DNA of 19,945 bases from JBEBGV01 sp040081265 (GTDB taxonomy: Bacteria > Acidobacteriota > Vicinamibacteria > Vicinamibacterales > UBA2999), in assembly GCA_040081265.1 (NCBI GenBank), contig JBEBGV010000074.1, positions 1-19,945 on the forward strand, in the 5' to 3' direction. Each line of letters begins with the position of its first letter. Positions within the stretch are counted from its first letter, which is position 1. The translations under genes were made by a program, and so were the position numbers. This document shows, piece by piece, positions 1 to 5,808 of the stretch. The notes under the pieces are model-generated. The model did not search any database and was not told the origin of the DNA. It saw only the letters and a program-made list of their open reading frames with translations.

Positions 1-443
1 ACCGGGCTCGGGGCGGGTTCGCCCGCGTCCGGTGAGGCGACCGCAGGTTCGGGTTGAGGCGGTTCCGGGATGTTGGTGATCGTCGGAACCGGAGACGGCT
101 CGGGTGTGGGCGCGGTGGCGAGCGAGACCGGCTGGGTGCTGCGACGGTTCAGTTCCCAGCGTGCGGCGATGCCCGCCGTGGCGACCAGCGCGAGCACGGC
201 GGCCGTGATCCCCAGGCGACGCCACACCTGCGCGGAGATGGACCGGGGGAGCGCCGGTGCTGCCGGCTCGGATGGTGTGATGTCCTCGGTGAGGGCCTTG
301 AGTCGCGCCCTGCAGCGTGCGCACGTCTTGAGGTGGCCTTCAACGCCGGGGCGATCGCCGGAGAAGAGGACGCCATCGTGGAGCGCGATCAGCAGGTCGT
401 CGTTTGGATGGGCGTCGCCGCCGATCCCGTCAGTTCGCGCCAC
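1..443 (-). CDS. Zinc-finger anti-sigma-like membrane protein (3' part outside window)
   Basis: Read on the minus strand from a GTG start at 443; the frame stays open to the window edge (147 codons). The N-terminal region contains H37-x3-C41-x2-C44 within 'GHLKTCARCRARLKAL', the HxxxCxxC signature of zf-HC2 anti-sigma domains, preceded by 'DDLLIALHDG', which also fits that fold. A single hydrophobic helix follows at about residues 77-94 (LGITAAVLALVATAGIAA), then a proline-rich extracytoplasmic segment with repeated PEP motifs. Family knowledge: such proteins hold an ECF sigma factor at the inner membrane. No sigma factor gene is visible, so the partner is unknown and the protein could be a zf-HC2 protein with another role. 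The start lies 12 bp after the stop of the upstream minus-strand gene, so the two are probably cotranscribed. No strong Shine-Dalgarno precedes the GTG. Confidence 0.72.
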   Translation of the reverse strand, partial: MARTDGIGGDAHPNDDLLIALHDGVLFSGDRPGVEGHLKTCARCRARLKALTEDITPSEPAAPALPRSISAQVWRRLGITAAVLALVATAGIAARWELNRRSTQPVSLATAPTPEPSPVPTITNIPEPPQPEPAVASPDAGEPAPSP

Positions 444-455
444 GTCGCGATTGTA

Positions 456-1040
456 TCAGCGCAACTTCACCACCAGTGGATCCTCACCGGGCTTCAGGTT
501 GTTTCGACCGACCTCGATTTCCTCCGGGCGGGCGCGTTCATCGATCTGCAGCGCAAACCGGATGGTGTCGGTCGAGCCGGTCGTCTTGAAGTCGAACCCA
601 TCGATGTCATCGTCGGTGCGCGCGATGAAACGAATCAGGCGTTCGGTCTCCTGCTCGATGCGGTCCTCGTCGCGTTCGGCGACGACCGCGCCGCGACCAG
701 GCGTGACGCGACGGACGCGTCCGCCAGGGCCACGGACGACGCGCGGGGCACGACCGGGGGACACGACCCGTCTCTCGGTGTCTACATCAATGCGCTTGAA
801 GTCGCGGAGTTCGCCGCCCTCGAGCGTGACGCGTCCGCTGAAGCGATGTTCGGCGCCGAATGTGGTCCAGCGCACCTTCCACGTATCGCCATCCTTCCAG
901 ATGAAGTAGCCCAGGGCATCGCCCTCTGAGAACTTCGGGCGTCCCTCGAAGCTGGCGGCGGTGGTTTGTGCCCTGGGCATGGCTGGTGACAGTGTGACCA
1001 GCAGAGCAGCACAGGCAAGGGTCAAAGCGGTCTGGCGCAT
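456..1040 (-). CDS. Secreted protein of unknown function
   Basis: A 194-residue protein on the minus strand. I chose the ATG at 1040 over an upstream in-frame start because GGGAGG lies about 8 nt before it and because the protein then begins with a clean signal peptide (MRQTALTLACAALLVTLS, cleavage expected after 'PRAQ', about residue 25). The mature part starts 'FEGRPKFSEGDALGYFIW' and is rich in charged, strand-forming stretches. A basic, glycine-rich linker (RVVRGPGGRVRRVTPGRG) lies in the middle, and the C-terminus is 'LKPGEDPLVVKLR'. I recognise no catalytic motif and no named family. It is probably periplasmic. It precedes the anti-sigma-like gene in the same transcription unit, which suggests an envelope-related role, but that is only context. 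A possible -10 box (TATAGT, minus strand, 1090-1095) lies about 50 bp upstream. Confidence 0.7.
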   Translation of the reverse strand: MRQTALTLACAALLVTLSPAMPRAQTTAASFEGRPKFSEGDALGYFIWKDGDTWKVRWTTFGAEHRFSGRVTLEGGELRDFKRIDVDTERRVVSPGRAPRVVRGPGGRVRRVTPGRGAVVAERDEDRIEQETERLIRFIARTDDDIDGFDFKTTGSTDTIRFALQIDERARPEEIEVGRNNLKPGEDPLVVKLR

Positions 1041-1190
1041 ACGCACAATCCTCCCACGCGGCGGTGCGGGAAGCCGCACTGCGGGGAGGACTATACGGCA
1101 GGTCGGCCGTGCGCGCGAGGATTTTGCGGTGTGACTCGTGCTAGACTTGAAAGTCTCGGATGCGCGCAAGAAGGCGCACCGAGCAGGTGA

Positions 1191-1267
<77 letters not shown>

Positions 1268-1422
1268 AACCTAAGCAACCCACACAGAACAACTTAGTCG
1301 TCGCGTGCGGCGCGCAGTGTGTGCGACGGGACTGGCGTCATCCAGCCGTCATCCAACGAGTCGGGATTTTCGCGTCGTTTAGATCTGAGCGCGCAGATGG
1401 TCCCCGGTTTACTGTCTGTTGG

Positions 1423-1817
1423 GTGCCGCCCTGCATCTACTGCGGTAAGCCCGCGAACTCGCCGGAGCACTGGCTGCCACGATTGCTCGGGACATTCGGG
1501 CCAGTGCAGGTCTCGCACGGTGTAGTTGCGGCACGTGTAACCACGCAGTAGGCGCCGTAGATCAGGAATTCATCAACACCGGACCGGAAGGGATTCATCG
1601 GCAGGGGTTAGGCATCTCAGGCCGTGACGGCGCCGGAGGGAACCCCTTCTACTTTCGCGCTGCCTCATCGCATCCGGTTCAAGGGAAGGCGGTGGGAGAC
1701 TCTGAAGACAAAGACCTCCTCTGGGAGACCCATCCCGCTGGGCCGGACTCTAAACCGAAACGCGGGGGGACGTCAGGGTATGCAAATAGTCGCAGTCCAC
1801 GGTCCGGCGGAGTCTAA
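1423..1817 (+). pseudogene. HNH-endonuclease-like gene remnant, frameshifted
   Basis: From a GTG at 1423 the first frame reads 'PPCIYCGKPANSPEHWLPRL', with a CxxC knuckle followed by an E-H-x-x-P-R motif. That pattern is typical of the N-terminus of a group of small HNH-type nucleases. Near 1505-1515 the reading must shift to the third forward frame, which continues 'CSCGTCNHAVGAVDQEFI' (second cysteine cluster, C-x-C-x2-C-N), then 'NTGPEGIHRQGLGISGR' and 'NPFYFRAASSHPVQ', ending at TAA 1815-1817. A further shift near 1740-1770 back to the first frame may add 'MQIVAVHGPAESKGVYCDDF'. The parts fall in the expected order, so I read this as a decayed gene, not chance open frames. Family assignment is by motif only. 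No function is expected from the remnant. Confidence 0.6.
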
Positions 1818-1971
1818 AGGTGTTTACTGCGACGACTTCGGGCCAAGAGATGGGATCAGCCGCAGAGGGAACACGCCGACCCTCTGGCTTAAGACTTGCG
1901 TAATCTTTGCTCATCCCTCGCCCTGCGAGGCATGAGTTTCGTCAAAACGAATCCAAAAAAGGAGACACGTG

Positions 1972-2637
1972 ATGAGAGAAGTGCTTCGGTTTAGCGCGCT
2001 AGTCGCGGCACTGGCGCTCGCCAATGCCGGAAGCGCACTTGCCGCGACGATCACGCCATATAACTCTCTTGCCGCGTGGCAGGCCGTGGCCATAACGGAT
2101 TGGGGCGTCGACTTCAACGGGTTGTTTGGGGTCGATACGTCCTTCACTTCGTCCGCGGTGGATGTAGGTCCTTTCAGCCTGCAGCAAACCATCAGCACTG
2201 CGGCCACTACTCGGAATCGCATTGAAGTAGCCCCGGCTCTTTTTCCGCTCGAAAGCAACGGAACCGATTACGCCGCCATACTCACGGACCTCGATGCAGA
2301 TCGTGCCGTCTTGATGACCTTTGATAGCCCGTTGAGGGCATGGGGCGGAGTGTTCACGGGTGCGCTTACATCAGAACTGACGGATCTTCGACTTAACTTC
2401 CAGGCCGGTGGGTTCACGACCCTTCAGTTGCCAGCCGATGGGTTCTTTGGATTTACGTCCGACACCGCGGTCTCTTCGATTAGGCTCCAATCGCGCAACG
2501 CGGATGGCTCCATCATTGGCGAAGGATATGGCCTCGACAACGTCGTCGGTGACACGGTTCCGGTTCCCGAACCCACGACGCTGCTCCTACTAGGTAGCGG
2601 TCTCATCGCTGCGGTGCATCGAAGACGGAAGGCATAG
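1972..2637 (+). CDS. PEP-CTERM sorting domain secreted protein
   Basis: A 221-residue protein. ATG 1972 is preferred over the GTG immediately before it because AAAAAAGGAG ends 7 nt upstream of the ATG. An N-terminal signal peptide (VLRFSALVAALALANAGSA) precedes the mature start 'ATITPYNSLAAWQAV'. The body is a low-charge, beta-rich sequence ('VDFNGLFGVDTSFTSSAVDV', 'LMTFDSPLRAWGGVF'). The C-terminus is a textbook PEP-CTERM tripartite signal: VPEPTTLLLLGSG, a hydrophobic helix, then the basic tail HRRRKA. Family knowledge: such proteins are recognised by exosortase/EpsH and delivered to the cell surface or the exopolysaccharide matrix. No exosortase is encoded here, so it must be supplied elsewhere in the genome. 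It lies in the tRNA-adjacent island and appears less GC-biased than the kinases, which is consistent with acquired cargo. Confidence 0.88.
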   Translation: MREVLRFSALVAALALANAGSALAATITPYNSLAAWQAVAITDWGVDFNGLFGVDTSFTSSAVDVGPFSLQQTISTAATTRNRIEVAPALFPLESNGTDYAAILTDLDADRAVLMTFDSPLRAWGGVFTGALTSELTDLRLNFQAGGFTTLQLPADGFFGFTSDTAVSSIRLQSRNADGSIIGEGYGLDNVVGDTVPVPEPTTLLLLGSGLIAAVHRRRKA

Positions 2638-2830
2638 ACACCGCGCGGGCAGGTGTGCGGAATATCGGCGTGAAAGTAAGTTGATGTGACCGCGCTGGGT
2701 GACAACGCGGGCGCGGTAATGACGACACGTAAGACAACACACCCGTAAACTGTCCGCACGCGCCCCGTGCTGACAGGCCCAACGCGGATCCTACCGCGTT
2801 CTAGTGGGTGCCTCCCGGCGAGGCATAGCG

Positions 2831-3502
2831 ATGGGGCGAGCATCAAGGCTAAAGAACAACCCGGACCGAGAGCGGTATCGGATTCAACGACGCGAGACGG
2901 CGCGCGTATTTCAGCAGCGGGGGGAACAGTATCAATCCGATGTGCCGTTTGAAACAGCGGTGCAGAAAGCTTGCGTGCATGAAGCCGGGCATATCGTCGC
3001 CAGCGTCGCCCTGGGTCTTCATGTCACCTACGCCATCGTGACTGCTGAGCAGCCGCCTGGATACGCATACCAAATCGGTGGCTATACGGAGGTCGCTCTT
3101 GGCGAGTTCCGGTCAGCCGAGGAAGCGCAAGCGGTAGACAAGGATCCAGAAACGCTCAGGATGCCTGCAGTGAAGGAGGTCGCCGGTCAAATTGCCGAGT
3201 CCTTCAACCATGATGACCTCGACGATATCCGCAAGGGTGCGACTGATGATGATGAGTTTGCTTCGAAGTGCGCGCTGGTGACGCTTCGGAAGCCGGACGG
3301 GTCATGGCCTGACGAACTCGAGTTACAGAAGAGCGTCAACGCGTATCTCAGTGCGCGGGACACGGAGGCATTCGAACTGCTCAAACCGCGACGAGTCGCC
3401 ATCAATCGGGTTGCCAATTACTTGATGACACACCTGAATGATGAGGTCCTTGGCGCGACGCTGGCGGCGCTGGTCCATGACGAGGAGACGACTAGTGAAT
3501 AG
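2831..3502 (+). CDS. Standalone M41-like (FtsH protease-type) metalloprotease domain
   Basis: A 223-residue soluble protein. ATG 2831 is preferred over GTG 2804 because GCGAGG sits about 8 nt upstream. The zinc-binding helix is 'KACVHEAGHIVASVALGL' (HEAGH at residues 50-54). Further on, 'VAGQIAESFNHDDLDDIRKG' and 'ATDDDEFASKCALV' match the order of the FtsH/M41 segment GxxAEE...GASNDLxxAT, so an Asp near residue 132 is a plausible third zinc ligand. There is no AAA+ ATPase domain, no membrane helix and no signal peptide, and the whole protein is only about one FtsH protease domain long. Related 'peptidase M41-like' proteins are known from phages, plasmids and islands but are poorly characterised. 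Substrate unknown. The neighbours are excisionase and primase remnants, which suggests it belongs to a mobile element. Confidence 0.72.
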   Translation: MGRASRLKNNPDRERYRIQRRETARVFQQRGEQYQSDVPFETAVQKACVHEAGHIVASVALGLHVTYAIVTAEQPPGYAYQIGGYTEVALGEFRSAEEAQAVDKDPETLRMPAVKEVAGQIAESFNHDDLDDIRKGATDDDEFASKCALVTLRKPDGSWPDELELQKSVNAYLSARDTEAFELLKPRRVAINRVANYLMTHLNDEVLGATLAALVHDEETTSE

Positions 3503-3760
3503 CCGGCTACCGTGGTTTGCAGGGGTTGTTCGCCTTTGTCCCGCACCCGCGCGAGCCCAGACCAGAACCCGCTAGACCCAGGCAGACCACGGCAACCCGG
3601 CAGCGTGGAGCAACGTCAACATGGAAAGAGGTAACCCGACTAAAGCTTTCTCGGAATTGCGACGACATAACAACTAACAGCAACACGCACCTCGAAACCA
3701 CGTTACACGACGTCCTGTCGTTGGCGTTCCCCCGAGGTTCTCGACTTCACGAGGACCGTC
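3503..3760 (+). other. Intergenic region in the island, no gene supported
   Basis: About 260 bp between the M41-like gene and the excisionase-like gene. Open frames here have no family resemblance and the only plausible start gives an 18-residue peptide. A spaced inverted repeat (CCGTGGTTTGC at 3510-3520 and GCAGACCACGG at 3582-3592, 10 of 11 paired) is present but may be chance. Confidence 0.4.
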
Positions 3761-3984
3761 ATGGAACGCATATCGAACATCTCTCCCGCACCAATCGAAT
3801 CTCTCCTCACCGTTCAGGACGTCGCAAGCGTCTGAGCGTGCCCGTGACCTGGGTTTACGTGAAGGTAGAGCAGGGCAAACTGCCACACCTCCGGTTGGGT
3901 CGATACCTCCGGTTCCGTCTCAGTGACCTTGAGGAATATCTGAAGTCGCGGGAAAGCGGCTCGGCGGTCGGTGCACAGTCGTGA
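3761..3984 (+). pseudogene. Excisionase-type HTH (HTH_17) DNA-binding protein, one-base frameshift
   Basis: The gene starts at ATG 3761 with GAGG 6 nt upstream. The first frame reads 'SPAPIESLLTVQDVASV' and stops at TGA 3833-3835. Restoring one base around 3829-3833 joins it to 'LSVPVTWVYVKVEQGKLPHL' and 'RLGRYLRFRLSDLEEYLKSR', giving a continuous protein of about 74 residues. That is the size and pattern of HTH_17 excisionase-family winged helices (LLTvxEVAxxLxVsxxWVYxxxxxGxLPxxRLGRxxRFxxxDLxxYL). Family members bind DNA as Xis-like directionality factors or as regulators on mobile elements. The 3' end overlaps the GTG of the next gene by 4 bp, so the pair was probably translationally coupled. 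The lesion is either real decay or a single sequencing error. Confidence 0.75.
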
Positions 3985-4293
3985 CTGACGCCCTGATAAC
4001 AGGGGCCAACATTAGGACCCCAGTGCAGCAATTCGCCGGTCATTACATCCGAAACCTAGGACTGAAGGTCGTTCGACTGAACGGGAAGAAGGGATTCGAC
4101 GGCAACTGGCAGGACAGAGCCTACGACGTTGACGACTTCAAGGAGGGTATGAACATCGGCATCGGGCGCTGGACGGACTCGTCATCCTCGACGACGACTT
4201 TCCAGAACCCGCCGTCGAGTGCGCCAATGCGCTGCTGCCCAAGACGTCGGCATGTTACGGCCGTGCATCGAAGCCGCGCGCCAAGCGTGGGCT
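3981..4293 (+). pseudogene. Primase-polymerase (prim-pol) gene, N-terminal fragment, frameshifted and truncated by IS
   Basis: The start is GTG 3981, overlapping the stop of the excisionase-like gene. The first part, 'FAGHYIRNLGLKVVRLNGKK', followed by 'GFDGNWQDRAYD' and 'GMNIGIG', matches the N-terminal pattern of bifunctional DNA primase/polymerase domains (Y-x-x-x-G-x-x-V-h-P-L-x-G-K-K, then W, then NIGI). From about 4165 the sense continues in the next frame as 'LDGLVILDDDFPEPAVECAN' and 'ALLPKTSACYGRASKPRAK'. This holds the hhxDxD metal-binding motif (LVILDDD) and the P-x-T-x-x-x-x-G-R-x-S-K-P-R element. The sequence stops at the left inverted repeat of the IS. Full-length relatives are several hundred residues and usually carry a helicase domain. 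Such proteins replicate plasmids, phages and satellite islands, so this is evidence for a former mobile element. Confidence 0.72.
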
Positions 4294-4316
4294 TGATCCG
4301 ATTCGGTGGACGGTTC
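4294..4316 (+). repeat. Left terminal inverted repeat of the IS3-family element
   Basis: It begins TGATCCGATTCGGTGGAC and lies just beyond the orfB stop (4319). It pairs with the right end at 5416-5439. It abuts the truncated primase-polymerase reading frame. Confidence 0.75.
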
Positions 4317-4318
4317 AG

Positions 4319-5182
4319 TTATGCCGCCTGAGTGGCGCGCCGTTCGAACGCGGCAGGGCTGATCTGGCCCAGCGTCGAGTGCCGCCGCCGCTGGTTATAG
4401 AACACTTCGATGTAATCGAACAACTCCATCTTCGCGTCGCCGTTGCTGTCGAAGTGCTCACCGAGTTCGCTCTTCACGGTCGAGAAGAAGCTTTCGGCCA
4501 CGGCATTATCGTGACAGTTGCCCCGCCGGCTCATGCTGCAGATGATGCCGTGCGCCTGGAGCACGTCTTGGTAATCTTCGCTCGCGTAGGTGCTGCCCTG
4601 GTCGGAGTGGTGCAGGAGCCCGGCGTCCGGGCAGCGGCGTTTGAGGGCCATCTGGAGCGCCTTGATGGTCACGTGGCGGTCGTTGACCGCGCTGACCGCC
4701 CACCCCACAATGAACCGCGAGAAGAGATCGAGGATGGCGGCGAGGTACAGTTTGCCGCTGCCCCCAATCACGAACTCGGTCGTGTCGCCGACCCAGCGCT
4801 GGTTCGGCGCATCCGCCTCGAATCGGCGGTCGAGCAGATTAGCCGCGACCGGCTGGTCGTGATCGCTCAGCGTCGTGACCTTGTACCGCTTGCGTGCGCG
4901 CGCCTTCAGCCCGTCCTCCCGCATCAGGCGAATCAGGCGTTTGCGGCTCACGTGCTCCCGCTGCTCGCGGAGGTCTTCGTGAATGCGCGGGCTCCCGTAC
5001 CGCTGCCGGCTGGCGTCGAACGAGGCGTGCACCAAGACTTTCAGGCGCCGGTCGTCCCGGGCATGCGCCGACTCTGGTCGCCCGCACCACGCGTAGAAGC
5101 CGCTCGGCGTGACGTCGAGCCACCGACAGAGCTTCGTCACGGGATAGCTGGCCTTCTCCGTCTGGATCCACGCAAACTTCAC
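4319..5182 (-). CDS. IS3-family transposase OrfB (DDE integrase domain)
   Basis: 287 residues from GTG 5182. The N-terminal part contains the HTH_21-type region 'YPVTKLCRWLDVTPSGFYAW' and 'RQRYGSPRIHEDL'. The rve integrase core has all three catalytic acidic residues: D in 'WVGDTTEFVI', D in 'LLHHSDQGSTYAS', and E in 'NAVAESFFSTVKSELG'. The C-terminus 'YNQRRRHSTLGQISPAAFE' is standard. The length matches intact family members. The start overlaps the orfA stop (GTGA). The upstream reading frame is open as 'SRGLLREGPPVKFAW', so OrfA and OrfB can be joined by -1 frameshifting at the A-run in orfA. The catalytic protein therefore looks intact, although the OrfA it would be fused to is defective. 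Confidence 0.95.
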   Translation of the reverse strand: MKFAWIQTEKASYPVTKLCRWLDVTPSGFYAWCGRPESAHARDDRRLKVLVHASFDASRQRYGSPRIHEDLREQREHVSRKRLIRLMREDGLKARARKRYKVTTLSDHDQPVAANLLDRRFEADAPNQRWVGDTTEFVIGGSGKLYLAAILDLFSRFIVGWAVSAVNDRHVTIKALQMALKRRCPDAGLLHHSDQGSTYASEDYQDVLQAHGIICSMSRRGNCHDNAVAESFFSTVKSELGEHFDSNGDAKMELFDYIEVFYNQRRRHSTLGQISPAAFERRATQAA

Positions 5183-5400
5183 AGGTGGTCCTTCGCGAAG
5201 AAGGCCGCGGCTTTTTTTAGGACGTCGCGCTCCATCCGCAACTCGCGATTCTCTTTCCGCAGCCGCGCCAGCTCCTCGCGCTCGTCGGTCGTGACGCCCG
5301 TCTTGCCCTGATCTAGGACCAGCCGGACCGCCCCGGCCTTGAAGTCATCAGTAAAGCTACGCCGACTCCGTCTCGGCCTTGTGTCTGCCATTCTCGACAT
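5179..5400 (-). CDS. IS3-family transposase OrfA, internally deleted
   Basis: 73 residues from ATG 5400, chosen because AAAGGTGG lies about 6 nt upstream. The N-terminus 'RRSFTDDFKAGAVRLVLDQG' is the start of the HTH_Tnp_1 domain, and the C-terminus 'EELARLRKENRELRMERD' followed by 'VLKKAAAFFAK' is the leucine-zipper segment. The roughly 30 residues that normally lie between them, holding the recognition helix of the HTH, are missing: 'LDQGKT' runs straight into 'GVTTDEREEL'. Family members typically have a GKTG-like sequence before the zipper, so recombination between two GKT-like codon runs would explain the in-frame loss. An A7 slippery run (minus strand, 5212-5218; A_AAA_AAA) remains for frameshifting into orfB. 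DNA binding is probably impaired, making the IS non-autonomous. Confidence 0.85.
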   Translation of the reverse strand: MSRMADTRPRRSRRSFTDDFKAGAVRLVLDQGKTGVTTDEREELARLRKENRELRMERDVLKKAAAFFAKDHL

Positions 5401-5415
5401 CGTATCCACCTTTCC

Positions 5416-5439
5416 GAAGGTGTCCACGAGATCGGATCA
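5416..5439 (-). repeat. Right terminal inverted repeat of the IS3-family element
   Basis: Read inward on the minus strand it begins TGATCCGATCTCGTGGAC and then CACCTTC-like sequence. It matches the left end at 4294-4316. It abuts the truncated kinase reading frame that starts at 5440. Confidence 0.75.
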
Positions 5440-5616
5440 AGCGCAACGGCGCTCTTTGCAGCGCCCATTTGGGGCGGCGCGACGACCGCCAATGTCACCC
5501 GCTACGACGTCACGGCCGACGGCCAGAAGTTCCTGATCAACGTGGTTCCGACCGACACGACGACGGCGGCACCGATCACGGTCGTGCTGAACTGGACGGC
5601 AGGCTTGAAGCGGTAA
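5440..5616 (+). pseudogene. 3' remnant of a Ser/Thr kinase-PD40 propeller gene
   Basis: Directly at the IS right end the forward frame reads 'SATALFAAPIWGG', 'RYDVTADGQKFLIN' and 'PITVVLNWTAGLKR', ending at TAA 5614-5616. This is the conserved C-terminal end of the propeller in the kinases further right (compare 'YAVTADGQRFLINTDSEQ' and 'PITVVTNWDAGLKP' in the gene ending at 11411). About 58 codons remain out of an expected 900. The rest is not present on the other side of the IS, so the gene was lost by deletion or rearrangement and not simply interrupted. It is the first member of the kinase array. Confidence 0.88.
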
Positions 5617-5660
5617 GGCGTCGAAGGAACCGAACCGCGCCGTGCCGACGACCTGGCCAT

Positions 5661-5808
5661 CGCGCCCGTTCTGGGCCGGGACACCGCACATCACTCCTGT
5701 GTGGTCGCGCAGGGTTTATCTATATTTCTGGCCAATATCGCTCGCCACTGCGCCGTCGATCGTTATCCATCCCGCCCGTAGGCCCGTTTTCCCTTATCAT
5801 TCAACGAC
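5661..5808 (+). repeat. Intergenic kinase-upstream module, copy 1
   Basis: It begins with the small hairpin GCCC-GTTCT-GGGC (5664-5676), continues 'CGGGACACCGCACATC' and 'TCGCGCAGGGT', then the block 'TCGCTCGCCACTGCGCCGT' near 5739, and ends in TATCAT (5795-5800) 8 nt before a TTG start. The same order of elements occurs before the other kinases. This is the most diverged full copy. Confidence 0.75.
5795..5800 (+). promoter_or_regulatory. Putative -10 box of the first full-length kinase gene
   Basis: TATCAT occupies the same place as TATAAT in the other copies of the module, with 8 nt between it and the TTG start at 5809. Expected transcription would begin within a few bases of the start codon. 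No -35 hexamer at normal spacing is evident. Confidence 0.5.

Larger units (their letters stand above)
4294..5439 (-). mobile_element. IS3-family insertion sequence
   Basis: The element is about 1146 bp and contains orfA and orfB on the minus strand. The ends form an imperfect inverted repeat: left inward TGATCCGATTCGGTGGAC (4294-4311), right inward TGATCCGATCTCGTGGAC (5439-5422), matching at 15 of 18 positions and continuing loosely. TGATC...GTGGAC ends resemble those of the IS3 group. The trinucleotides outside the ends differ (GCT on the left, AGC on the right), so no 3-bp target duplication is seen. The element is shorter than the usual 1.2-1.3 kb because orfA is internally deleted. The two flanks belong to unrelated genes. 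Confidence 0.85.

Noticed and set aside
54..929. Two long overlapping plus-strand open frames at the left edge
   Set aside because: They are antisense to two minus-strand genes with a signal peptide, an RBS and a zinc-finger motif. Their composition is arginine-rich with no recognisable domain, as expected for shadows in high-GC DNA.
1144..1155. Palindrome GACTTGAAAGTC upstream of the tRNA
   Set aside because: Only 5-bp arms; probably chance, and it does not align with recognisable promoter elements for the tRNA.
3510..3592. Spaced inverted repeat CCGTGGTTTGC / GCAGACCACGG
   Set aside because: One mismatch and 61 bp of spacing between the arms; not convincing as an attachment site or origin without further copies.
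4379..5311. 310-codon plus-strand open frame across the IS
   Set aside because: It is the antisense shadow of the transposase gene, whose catalytic DDE residues and OrfA/OrfB structure are clear on the minus strand.
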